Of a DNA stretch of 64,000 nt, positions 49,647 through 61,346 are shown piece by piece. The notes under the pieces were generated by a model. The model searched no databases. It saw nothing but the letters and a program-made list of their open reading frames with translations, and had not been told where the DNA came from. Origin of the DNA: Gaeumannomyces sp. JS-464 (taxonomy: Eukaryota; Ascomycota; Sordariomycetes; Magnaporthales; Magnaporthaceae); NCBI GenBank assembly GCA_002197995.1, contig NGZR01000001.1, positions 8,432,001 to 8,496,000 on the forward strand. Direction: 5' to 3'. The stretch's first letter is position 1; each line of letters begins with the position of its first letter. Position numbers and translations under genes: made by a program.

Positions 49647-50891
49647 TCACTTCTTGGGCCCACAGCAGTCTCCCGAGCCCGTCGCGGCAGTGGAGGCCAG
49701 GTCCCGAAGGTGGCACGTCGTCGCCGACCTCGGCGACAGCTCCTCCTGCTGCTCGCCAAACTCCCGAGCCAGGTCATCGCATTTGGCGGCCAGCTCGATA
49801 TCCTTCGCTGACAAACCTTTGGGGCTGTGGGTAGTCCAGCGTATGAATGTCGTGTTATACACCTAAAAGGGAAAAAAAAATAGCATGAGCGGTGAGACGG
49901 TCGGCCGATACTTTAGTCAGCGGGATATACAAACAGCAAGAACGGGATGTTCCGCTAAACAGGAGGCCGAGGCATGTGGTGACACGTCCACATTGGGCGT
50001 GTGCGTAGAAGACGAGAGTTGATGCCGGGCCAGCTGCCTTGGCGGTTCCAAGGCGAACAAACTTACGTTTGACCACTCGGGATGATGATTTCTGATCTTG
50101 CATTGCAGGGACACGGCCGTCATAAAGTCCTATTGGGATGGTGGCGGGCGGAGGGCTCCAGTCAGTCATCCATGCAGGCAGTGAATGAGAGAGTAGCAAG
50201 CCCCGATGCACCATCCAGGTGTATGATATAAATAGTGGGTATATAATGCGGTATATAGTAAGAGAGCATGGTCACACATAGCCAGGTGGCGTCCGCTCGG
50301 CGATTTGGGTGCCGCCAGGCGACGGGCACGTCTGCCTCGCCCGCCATGCCGCCTTGCCGCCTCACATGCGGGCTGTCGTGGTGTCATCATTGGTCCTTTG
50401 GAAGGGGAGCAGACGACAGGTGCCTCAGGTAGGAATAGGTAGGACAGTCGGACCATGATGAGTCAGGGACTTCGGGAGTTTTTTTTTTTTTTTTTTTTTT
50501 TTCGTTTTCACGACAGGTGAGACGCATTATGCAACTTGCATCTTGCATCAAAAGGTACCAGAAAAGAAGAACTGACCCAGGTCTTGGCGAACGTCTTGAA
50601 CCTGAAGCTCCGCTCCAGGCCTCCGCCGTCGGCCGTCAGCACCCAGCGGCCGCCGGGGACGGAGGAAGAGGCGAGCAGAGGCGCCAAGGCGGCGTCGAGC
50701 TGCACGGCGTCGGACTCGGCTGAGTATGTGGGGCTGGGCTGGTTCATGGCGGCGGCGGCGGCGGCGGTGGTGGTGGTGGTTGAGTACCGGAAATGCGCAG
50801 GCGGTAATCGTCGTGCCGTTGCTGGTCGTGAGATTCTTGCAGCCGCGGCGCAGAGGCGGGTGGTTGCTAGCGCGGGTAGACGAGGCGACAT
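49647..50891 (-). CDS. Pterin-4a-carbinolamine dehydratase
   Basis: It dehydrates 4a-hydroxy-tetrahydrobiopterin and so helps recycle the pterin cofactor; in fungi the physiological substrate is unclear. Exons 50577-50891, 50067-50129 and 49647-49862 give 197 residues without frame breaks. The catalytic core is clear: LERSFRFKTFAKTW, then DFMTAVSLQCKIRNHHPEWSN with the HHPEW motif, then VYNTTFIRWTTHSPKGLSAK and DIELAAKCDDLARE. The first 35 or so residues (MSPRLPALATTRLCAAAARI onward) are rich in Arg/Ala/Ser and lack acids, like a mitochondrial presequence. A second in-frame Met (MNQPSPTYSAES) would give a cytosolic form. Intron 1 holds a T24 run (50479-50502). The end GDCCGPKK is Cys-rich and unusual. 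Confidence 0.92.
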
Positions 50892-53800
50892 GCTGACTTT
50901 GTTTTGCCGCCTTGCGTATGCCTCGTGCGATGAATAAGTAAGTGGTGGCTACGTTGAGCTTCGGGCTTTGATGGCGGAGAATCGTGCCGCCTCACACCTG
51001 ATCTCCTCAATGCCAGTAACATCCATGGAAGTTGGGCCTGGGAACGAGCTTGACAGCTCGCGGCTCACCCGCCGGCTCCACAACCCGCCCATCAATAGGT
51101 ATCGTCTGGTGGCACTGATAGGCAGCCCTAATCCATCGTCTGACTGTGGACACAGCACATACCCTTGACTGATCTTGTCCAAGCAGTGATCCCTCGAAAC
51201 AACACTTCGTCGCGGCCCGCCAGATCCTTCACAGGTTCTCGAAGAATTAATCCACGCCGCCTCTGCCGCCTTTTACCTCCCTCTTCATTCTCGAGCACGT
51301 TCATGATCGATTCGTAAACGAAAGTCAATCGGCCAAGGCTGCGGCGGCTACCCGATCCTCACAACTGATGGATCTCAGCCCTCAGATTGCTCATGAATTG
51401 TTGGTGTCCACAGCCACTTGGCCCGAATCCCGTCCGAGTTCCAACGCGAGCCCGTCTCCCCCAGAATCAATTCCCACCCCCTGAGCCGAGGCTGTCGGGG
51501 TATAAAAGGAGGCCTAGGGTGTGCATAGGGGGGCGAAAGTGTAGGTACCAGGTGGGTACCTGGGTAGGTTCCAGGCATATGGATGAGGTAAGGGGATATG
51601 TCAGCCCCTTAATCCACTGTTCTAGCGCGCGCCAAGTCCAGTCCTCCTCGCGTCTTTGCGACCCTCACGTTCCTTGTCTGCGGTGCTCCGCGCGCGAAAG
51701 TTGCGAGTGCGTAATACTCGGGGATGGAGGCGGGAATACGACGGCAACATTAGTTTCCATAAGAGGATATCGAACTCGTGCTGCGGGTGGAAAGGCGTAT
51801 ATACGTGGCATGCGTACATGCCCTACATGTCCTCTTGTCTCATCCCTCCTCTCTTCTCGCACATATTCTCGAAGAAACGAGCTGGGCCCGGCAGCCGCGC
51901 GAGAGCCAATCTGTTTTACTACCTGAGGCCCGTCGGAACTTGCCCGCGGATGCGGTGGTTGGTTGCCTGAACACTCGTGGGCTCGTGGCATATGTGAGCC
52001 ATTGTCACGTATTCCCGTGTTTCCCACGGATGCGTGTTGCTCCATCTCGCCTTTTGTCTGCCCTTACAAATACCTCCTGGATAATCATGTGTGTCCAGCC
52101 GCGAGACACATCTGGGTTTCAGGATTTCTCTCACTTTGCTTTGCCTTTTGCTGACGTTGGCTAGGCGTTCATGACGGATTCTCCCCGCAGCACTAGTGGG
52201 GGTCAGATGGGCTTTAGGTGCTCCCCGGGCATGCCCTTTCGGATGTGATCTGGTTACGATGCTCAAGAGTTTGATCCCCGAGTCGCCGCGGACTTGTCGT
52301 CTTATCACCATACTAGGCTCGATGGCGATGACGAGGTTCGAACCAGAGTCAGCTATCGAATCGCATAGGACGCGGCTCGGGTCGAGTTCGAAGACCTTCA
52401 ATAGGATCACGACAGATGCTGTCTGCTATTGGTCCGTGGTCGGTGTCATCTCGGAGAGTGTGTCGGCACCCGGACCGAAGTTGGCGAACAGCTGAGGGTT
52501 ATGGCGGGAGAGGAATATTAGGTTGAGAAATATCGGGAGTGTTTCGATGTTTCTGCCAGCGCAAACCCTCCATGCTACTGGGTGTTAGTATCGTGCCGCT
52601 TACAAGTCTGTGCAAAGTCTTACGTTGCGATCAAAGCCCTGGGCTCACCCTGATCACCTCTAGGAAGACTGCTACCACGTTAGGGGCCCAGTCGACCACC
52701 CATGGCAATACCGTGCCGCTTATAGGGTCACTGCATATCGGGAAAACAGCTTCGTAGAAATATCCCATGAGAATAAATAGATTCAGCCGCAATACCAAGC
52801 AGGCATCCTCTCCGATTCGCGATATCTGATCCCCGCCGACTCCCCGCAAGGTGTGCAGGTAGTCAACGACGCCGTCGGCGACTCGGCGACTCGGCGAGGG
52901 AGACGCTGCCAGGGCATAAAGCCTAGGGGCTTCCCCACCTCTTGGTAATGGGATGGACATTCGGCGAATGTGGTGCTGGTTCGCGCACAGCGATGTCATC
53001 AACCGAAAATGGGTTCCGCCATCCTGGTCCACTAGGGGCGATGTTGACGATCAGATTTACGAGCTTCCCTTCAGGGCCCCATCGTTCTCTGGGCCCTGGT
53101 CGAATGGTAACCCTGCGACTTCTGGTGGGCTGTATTTTCTCGCGATTTGGTGGAATCCCTGGTCAGCTTTAACTCGGTGAGCCCACCAACGCACTGATCA
53201 AGGTCAGACACTGAGGGAAGCAATCACAGGCTCGGAACTTGGTAGCATAGGCACCATCCGTAGCATCTCCGCGCGCCAGGATGAATTAGCACTGCAACGA
53301 TATCACTCCGGTTAGCAACCACTAAAGGACGAGCCTGCTAGTCGATCTGTCTCCGCCGCGACAAACCTCCATCATACCTCGGTGTCGAAGGGGCATTAAT
53401 GCATGGTGCATATCCAGTCCTTGTCGCAGCACCCTCACTCGCTGTTTCCCCGCGGCGGGCTTTCCCGCACATGCGCGTACTAGTCCACGGTACCGCCGAC
53501 GACGAGAGATTGTGATTTGATGTTCTGTACGCGTATCCACGGTGTCAAGCCCGTCTAGGCCGTGATGCTTCCTGCGGTGAGCATATTCACAATCTGGTAC
53601 CCCTGCAATTTCAAATCCCGTCCCTGGCCCGGTGCAAGATCCAGCAGCCACTCCATCGTATCTATCAACGAACCAGCCCCTGGTGCGGGCTACAACTTTT
53701 GTAATCACTCATCACATATGAGAAACCCATTCCCTCCTCGGGTTTGAAGGGCGAGCGCGCGGAAATGCCTTCTACATTTGTGGTTACCATGCTGCCACCC

Positions 53801-56800
53801 TCCGAATCCGATATGTTCTCCTAAGAAGGCGTAGGTCAGGGGTGGCGCCGCGCGGGAGACATAAGCTGGCACGAAGGTACCACACCCTGTTGCCAGCAAG
53901 TATGAAAAGTGTACCACACCTAGGGCACCGCTGCGCTCGGGCACAGCCATGGATGAAATGAGGCAATGAGAGATTGGAGGTTGCCTCAGGCTTTTGGGCT
54001 CACCGGCCAGAAAGAAATGTAGCTGCCTGCGGCCTAGATACGCGCTGGTGAGGCCGAAGCTGCCTCATTCTCAGGGCGCCACCGCCGTGATTCCGAGTGG
54101 TAAGGTCGTCGCACCGGTCAGGGGAGATGCATGTTCCACACTCATTGTCAACGCGGTGCCACTTGATCCTATTTTAGGAAAGGAAAAAAAAAGGTATGGA
54201 GTTGTAACCACGCGCTCTTGACTGTGGCCATGTCTGCCAGCGCAATGCCAGGGCCGTAGGTGTCAAAATGTGTGAGTCCTGGCGGCAACATCTGTTTTCT
54301 GAATGGGGCCTGGCGAATCGATCTCGGACGGCTTTGGGGGTCTCTAACACGTTACATGACTACCTAGAAAATAACCGCCAGGCAGGATGCGTGGTGGCTG
54401 ACCCCTGAGTGCCGTCGCGTCTCCCTCGCAGCGAGTCGTTTAGAGCGGACGTGAAGCTTGCTGACAGCATATGCAGACTGGCCTTCTGTGTTTTAGCGCA
54501 CAAGTTAGGTCTAGGTGTCCAACCATGACGGGAGTCTAGAGTAAACCGCATGAGCTGCCTCCAGCAGCCGTTCCACAAGAATATCTCCCGGAAACGTGCA
54601 AGGCCAAGAAGGGCTGCGATTTGGTGACGGCTTGGATCCGCCATCGCAAAAGAGATGGGCGTCAGCGACGAGGATGGACGATCGCTGCACTTCGCACCTC
54701 GGACCACCATCCTCCCTTCCCCCCTCATATCCGCACACACCCAGTGGGTATGTCTGGGCAAGCCGGGTGGTGAGGGTCAGGAGGCTAGGCATGTGCTACG
54801 TTGTGATATACATAGCCACACGTGATGCTAGGGAGCCGCTCAGCGCCGGAGGGATGTGCCGGGGATGGGTCACACATGGAGGAGCATCGTCAGGCAGCAG
54901 TAAAAAAAACGGACGACGGTAAGGTTGTTTTTTCCCCAGCCGTTTTCGATTGATTCGACACACGCTCGTGGCTGCAGATTGGGGTGTGTCGCCGAGGAGG
55001 ACGCACATGAAGCACAGGGGCACGGCCTCGCAGTCCACGGCCTCGATAAGCTATTTACTCCCTCCGCCGGCCGCCGCTCGGCTGGGTAAGGTAGGTGGTA
55101 GGCGTGTAGACAGATGCAGGAGGCGATGATGGCGGTGCTGGTGGTGGTGTGGTGGCAGCGGGTAGGGGGGCATTCAGGAGAGTACAGAAGAGGGGATGTC
55201 TATTCTGCATTGCTCGAACCACCACCCGCGCGCTTCAACTCCCACGCGCCGGGGACCTCCATTTCAATGATGAGAGAAGCCCCTGAGACTGCGCGCACAC
55301 GTACCCCCGTGCTGGGACACAACCCTGGGGCTGTAGTTAATCTGCCCTCGAGCTGCAGTCAGCACGCTACCTGGGCGGCTGTTTGACTGGGCGACTCTGG
55401 AACTCCAGATTTACGAGGCAAGGTCCATCAAGCCCCGTCGGCCGGCACCCTTGACGTTCTTCGCATGTTCCAGCTTCAAACTAGCTACCGGATTTAGTAT
55501 AACCTCAGTCACGTCCTGAAGATACCAGAGGCGTCGGCAGTTGGAAAGGCATTTCGTCCAACCCTGTGGTTTTCTCATTCGATCCATTGCCATTGACGGG
55601 GCGCCCGTGGCACAGCCCGACAGCGACAAGAACAAAGGTGTCTGCGGATGAGCCAAATATGGCAGCAACGGGGAGCAGCATGGCACAGGGCGCTGCGGGT
55701 TGTACGGACCGACAGACTCTCTCTGCAGGTCGCTTTCGCTTTTGTGCCCGACACGGTGCGGGGATTCGATCGCAAACGTTAGCCTAGTCTGGAGGCCCTG
55801 CGGAGGCAGAGGGCCCACCGGCTGGCTGACAAATGCTCTGACCAAGGTTCTTGTGGCCCGTCTGCATCGGCCGACTAACACTAACTCGCGAGGGTTGATT
55901 CGGCCGGCTGGAGGGCGCTGCGTGCTCGACATTTGACATTGGCGCGTTGCGTTGCAGCGTCAGGAGCAGCATTAGGTCATGGGTGTATATGTGGTCAGGT
56001 CATATACAGTGCCTGATCTCGGGGCATCTTGGGAAAATCTAGGGAGATGAGCAGAGCCGTTTCTGTGCATGCTTCCTCCGCGATTGCCATCTGCCAGAAG
56101 CGGAAAATGGTCAGACTCGGGGATATGAGGGTAGCTCCTCGCAGTGCTAGCCTCGCCCAATCCAGACACAGGCGATGTGTGGGTGCGTGGTTACCTAATC
56201 GATTTGCACCGAGAGGAGAAGAGCCCCCGGTCCCAGCCACAGTCTTTTTGATGAGGTACTTTTTTACCCTTCTCTGCTTTCTCTCGGGATCCTTCAGTGG
56301 GGCTTGGGCAGTGGGTGAATGATGATGTCTGCGCGGTGGTTGGAGGAGTGGACAGAACTCGGACCTTGGTGGCCCCGTTTGAATGCTTTGTCACCGTCCC
56401 CGTATCGATCCATATTTGCGAGGTGCTTGCTCCCGTCGGCAACTAGCAGGGCATGCCAAGTGAACTTTTTCTCGGGCTGCCGGCAGCGTTGGTAATGAAT
56501 GATGGCTGGGGTAAATTGGAGGGACGAAAAAAAAGAAAAAGAAAAAAATACATGTGGAAGTGCACCTACCCGTCGGGCAAGTGGATCAAGGTTGGCTCAA
56601 CCAGGTTTGGGACCACACAATGCGTGCTTGCTTCCTGCCTGGAGCTAAGTCAAAAGCCACACGATACGGTGCTTCCACAGTCCATCCCGGTCCTGTTTTC
56701 TGCCCCAACCTAAAAATCGCCGAGAGCCATCGTCCATCGCCAGCGAATAAAGCAACCCAAAAGTCTGCTCTGGGGCCTTTCGGTCACTTTGCCATCGGCA

Positions 56801-57212
56801 GTCACGGGCGCCTTGCTTGCATCTCCATCTTTGCGATCCGTGCTCTCGGCCATTTGCTTGCCTGGCGCGTGCCAGAAAAGGCCGCATTGCAACCAGAAAC
56901 CAGAAACCAGAAACCAGACGCAACGTGTGGCATCCGTGCGACACGGCCCTTGTCTCAGCATCTGTCTGGCCCGCGCTGCCTCTCTCGCGAGCGTGCGCGT
57001 GGGTGTCACTGGCCGCCCGGCAATAACCCGACCTGGCCTGACCCGACCCGGCCTGGCCTGCCACCGTTTCTCCCACTCTCGCTGCTGCAGCCCAGCCGAG
57101 CCAGCAGACCACCCCGACCAGAAAAATAAAACCAAAACGCGACTGCTGGCCACCCACGGCCACCCACCTTGACCATCGACAACCCCGTGCATGCTGAGTC
57201 AGAAGGCAAAAC
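50892..57212. other. Gene-poor 6.3-kb region, possible decayed membrane-protein gene
   Basis: No intact gene is supported. On the minus strand between about 54.0 and 52.1 kb several frames give membrane-like or protein-like segments: GALGVVHFSYLLATGCGTFV (near 53920), RLNLFILMGYFYEAVFPICS (near 52780) and SNLVIAIEPSMVIRRQVRG (near 52340). These could be remnants of one gene, but I cannot name a family and the frames do not join through clear introns. The rest has mixed composition and an ACCAGAA tandem repeat at about 56897-56920. A stretch before 57213 is the leader of the bZIP gene. Confidence 0.35.
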
Positions 57213-58614
57213 ATGGCCGCGATGCAGGGCACTACCACCGGCGCCAGCTCCAACATCGGTACGTTTGTTAATTTTCCAAGTCAAAGCCGGCTGCCCTTCA
57301 CCGTGAACTGCTCTTTGCGCACATCGTGGCACCGTTTGGCCTGTCACGCGGCCCGCGCCTCCATACCGTCTGCCGCCCGCCTGGACTTGCTTCGCCGAGC
57401 AGCGTCTTGTCATCAAGCATCGCCAACCATGATAGGCGCCCGGCTTGCTTTGTCACCTTGCGGGGCAAGGCCTCTCTGGGCAGCGCAATCCGGCCAGTCT
57501 GGCCTGCCTCGGTCCTACCTGGGGACAACTGCCTGCTTGACTCCGACTACACAGGCCAGCGGCGCGCAACCGCAGAAGTCACCGACAACAGCCGCAGCAG
57601 CGTCGCCGTCTGGCTGCGCGCCTACGCGCAAACACCCCTCCCTGTTGGACCGGGTCGCAGGCTGCTAGTCGCATGATGGGGGTGTGCTGCCTGGGCTCAG
57701 CCAGGTCTGACCTGTCTGTTAGGCTGCTCTTCGATGCGGCTTCAGCGGATGGTGGTGGCATTCTGCACTGGCAAGCCGCCGGGAGCATCGCCCACAAGCC
57801 CCTCCCACAGGATCCCACATCACAGGCACCTTTCATTGCCCTCCCCACCTACTCGCCTGATTGTCTGCCTGTTTATGTATATGTCTGGTTCTTCAGGCCC
57901 CAGCTATGCGGCGGCCAGCCTCCTGCGGCACTGCGGATGACAGCTGCAGGGATGGGCGCTGCCAAAGAAAGACACCCACATGCTACCAGTGGTAGCTATC
58001 TTTGCTCTGTTGATCCTCGCACGACTGCCGATTTTCCCGTCTTTGAGCTTTTCCCTCGTCTACTGCCACATGCTCCAAGACCAAGCGCGATGGCTGCCAC
58101 CTTTGACTGTGCGCCTTTTCCCTCACCGTTCCGATCCTCCCGTCAAATCCACGCCTGCGCCGGCAGCCAAGAGAAGGAAGTCGCCGGGAGCCAGACGTCA
58201 GCGCCAAAGGAGCAGTGCCCAGCGCACACACCCACCACACACCACATTCACTCTCGCACTCACACGCCCCGGGAACCGATCTTGATACCCCTGTCTCCTC
58301 ACCCTCAACTCCCAAACCTTGCACCCCCCACACATTCCGTTCTTACATAATAATACTTCCATCGTGCCGGCATCTCATCGCGAGCTTGCTCGTACTTGTT
58401 CTGTACCTCCCGCCGCCCTCATGCTCACCTAATTATATCTCGCCCACTTCGCCCTCCCACCCTCTCCACTAGCTCCTCCCTGTCTCCCCAGATCAGTAGT
58501 GATCACGGTGTCCACGATCACCCTCCCGCGGCATTACTTAGTCAACGTTACCTCGCACACCTAATCCACCCTTCACCTCGCGCGCCTGCCCGGTCAAGCG
58601 CAGAGAGACGCGCC

Positions 58615-58663
<49 letters not shown>

Positions 58664-60439
58664 TCTCCTGCACCATCGCGCTACGCCCAAGTGTTGCACA
58701 AGGGCTCACAGTCTGCGAGGCCCCCATTGGGCGTGTTGTTACCTACCTGGCACATCCGCTGCAGGCCCGTTATACTACGCTACCTACATGTTCCATGTTC
58801 CCTCCCGACCCGAAGCTCCATAGACTTACACCCTTGAACGTACGACCTCCTATCTGATTCGTCATCCCCGGCCACACGGCCTCAACCCTGTCAGAAGCCG
58901 CGCTTGTTCAAGCTGCAGTCCCGCCCTATAAACAAAAATCAAAAAATCAAATCCATTTTCGGCGTTTGCTGCTGCGCGAGCTCCCTACCCTGTCGTCGCC
59001 TTGGGTGTCGGCATGTTCACACATAACTCCACCACGGCCTGCATTTCGCCTTTCTTCACTTCCCCGCATCTCGTTTCTTGCTACTCCATCTTTGTCATTG
59101 TGGAGCGCGTCGACAACAGCTTCTTTGCTTGCTTGTCACACTACCTATCGTCTGGGGATTTGCGATTGCTGACATGAACCCCTCGCCCCTGCAGAGCTAG
59201 CCACCCGAGAGCAGCTCGCCGAAGCGCCGATATTAAAAGAGGAAGCGGCCGCAGCTCCGGTCACCAACGGCGTCCCCCAGGACTCGCAACCAGATCCGGT
59301 ACAGACGGCGCATGGATATAGTTCGTTTCCTGTCATTGCGCCCAACCTCCATAACAACCAGTCGGACGCGCACATCCACCCAGACCTAAGGTCGCCAGCA
59401 CGATACATGGCGACGGCCAACATGATGCCGGCTGTCGCGCCCCAACCTGCGGCCGGGGCTCCGGCGCCTATGCCTGGCCCTCCAATCCCGCCGCCGCAGG
59501 CACCCGGTGCGCAACAGCTACTACCGGGCCCCCCTCCTCCTGACTCTGGGGAACTGACGCCCGATGGTCGGAAAGCCAAGCGCGAGTTATCGCAATCCAA
59601 GCGCGCTGCTCAGAACAGAGCTGCACAGGTGAGCAACGCCGTCCCGCACATTGTTTCGTTGCGTTTCCGCAAAGGGCTAGTTTCTGGGGACATCATGTTC
59701 TCTTGCCAAGGTGGTTCGTCTAAATGCCCAAGGTTCACTGTCGGTCGGGATGGATTAATCATCCGACTGTTTTTGCCGGGTGTTGGCCAAATCCCTCGAT
59801 TCATGTCGCCTGGCTTGGGCCACCTAGCGCAAAACCGTCTCGTCGTGGCATCATCCGAGCTCGTCCCACCGCGCAATGCTTTACGTAACTTGGCGTGCAC
59901 TGTGCTGACCAGAGCCGTGTTGTCGTTTGCAGAGGGCTTTCAGGCAACGCAAGGAGGGCTATATCAAGAAGCTCGAGCAGCAGGTTAGGGACTACACGGA
60001 AATCGACAGCAGTCTCAAGACTCTCCAATCGGAGAATTACCTCCTGAGGGAGTACGTCATGCAACTGCAGGCGCGGCTCCTGAGCACCCAAGGAGAGTAC
60101 CCCCAACCCCCGCCGGGGCTCAGCCTCGCGCACCCCCACGGCGCCGCACCCGCACTCCAATCCCCCGGTCCGCTGCCTGCGCCCCAGATGACGGCGCCAC
60201 CCGCTTGCCAGGAGACTGCATCCTCTCTGCCCCCGGTCCCGGGCGCAGGCACTCCCTTAGAACAAGTCGCCCAGGCTGTCGCGAACCTTGGCCGGGCCGA
60301 GCACAACGCCGCAGATGCCTCGGCAACATCCTCATTCACCGATAAGGTATTCAAGCCCGGCGCAATGGACGAAGATGCTCGCACTGCCGATGAGATAACA
60401 CGCCAGCTGCACGACGGGCTGCCTGCTTCGGATATGTAG
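57213..60439 (+). CDS. bZIP transcription factor (PAP1/YAP-like basic region)
   Basis: A nuclear DNA-binding regulator. Exons 2 and 3 (59195-59628, 59933-60439) are firm. They encode ELATREQLAEAPILKEEAA, a Pro-rich region, the basic region KRAAQNRAAQ / RAFRQRKEGYIKKLEQQ split exactly by the 304-base intron, and a zipper LKTLQSENYLLREYVMQLQ. The Q-N-x2-A-Q-x-A-F-R core is of the YAP/PAP1 kind, but the Cys-rich domains of oxidative-stress YAP factors are absent. The proposed first exon, 57213-57258 (MAAMQGTTTGASSNI), has a perfect GTACGT donor and matching phase, and the acceptor at 59194 has a CTGAC branch site. This needs a 1.9-kb intron, long for a fungus. With it the protein has 328 residues. 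The target pathway is unknown. There are no frame breaks. Confidence 0.82.
58617..58659. repeat. CT dinucleotide microsatellite
   Basis: An uninterrupted run of about 21 CT units in the proposed long first intron (or leader) of the bZIP gene, within a wider pyrimidine-rich tract. Confidence 0.9.
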
Positions 60440-61346
60440 GCCATTCCGTCAACTTGCTCGTCTCTCTCCTGGAGAGTTAATTCTTAAAAAAGCAATCATT
60501 TGGCGTTTTTGTGGGGACGGAGTTCGGGTCTTTTTCGATATCTCCAGCTCGAACAAGAGAAGCACCGAGGTCGGTCGGTCGGTCGGTCGGTCGGTCTAAA
60601 GGAGTCCGGATTATACAGTGTAGCTATTCATATTTGCGAACTAGTTTGCTTCTCTTCTCAGCAATGTCTTTCAGAGGCAGATATACCTTGCTTTGGTGTT
60701 TTAACCCGATATTTTTTCCCTTGTCCTTTTCTTCCTTATTTTTCTTTTCATTTACCAGATGGTCTGGAGCATGAGCAGCCGTTGATGGGTCTCATTGGCG
60801 TTAATCTCCGTTGAGCGGATGCTTTTTCATCATGTTGCCGACTGAGGGACGATGGGCAACCCCGGGCCAGCAAATGGGCAAAGAGAGCTCCGGGTCGTGT
60901 TGCCAGGCCTTTGGAGACGCCGTGGCTGGCTTGCACGCGGTATATATTATGCGTATAATTCGCTAGCATTTTTAGCGTTGACACAGATCCCGGCTTCGTT
61001 TTCCATACTAGCGCTCAGTGACGTACCGATAGCAAAGGAGCGGCAGCGGCCCATGGCACATGGGGTAGATCAACAGCGACCCCGGACGTGTGCATTGAAC
61101 CACTACCTTGTATAGAAACGTCAACATGTCCCATCCCGCCACGCTTTTAATAGATAGTATACAAACAAAGGTCCCCTGAAATTTATCATTTGGACCTAGA
61201 CAGGAAAGCCCAATTGAAAAAAAAAAAAATTGAAAAAAAAAGAACAGAAAAGAAAAGAAGAACAGGTAGAGCAGAGACAGAGAAGCATGCAAGGTTCTTT
61301 TCCTTTTTCTAGGCTCTTGTCTATGTTTCCAACCTTGTCCAATAGC
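60440..61346. other. Convergent spacer, bZIP gene and ARP5
   Basis: The 0.9-kb spacer between two 3' ends holds a GGTC tetranucleotide repeat and A-rich runs at 61217-61242. No gene was recognised. Confidence 0.5.
60569..60596. repeat. GGTC tetranucleotide repeat
   Basis: Seven perfect GGTC units lie in the probable 3' untranslated region of the bZIP gene. Confidence 0.85.

Noticed and set aside
52325..52345. Possible tRNA T-arm (GGTTCGAACC)
   Set aside because: Flanking bases do not form a T-stem, acceptor stem or anticodon arm.
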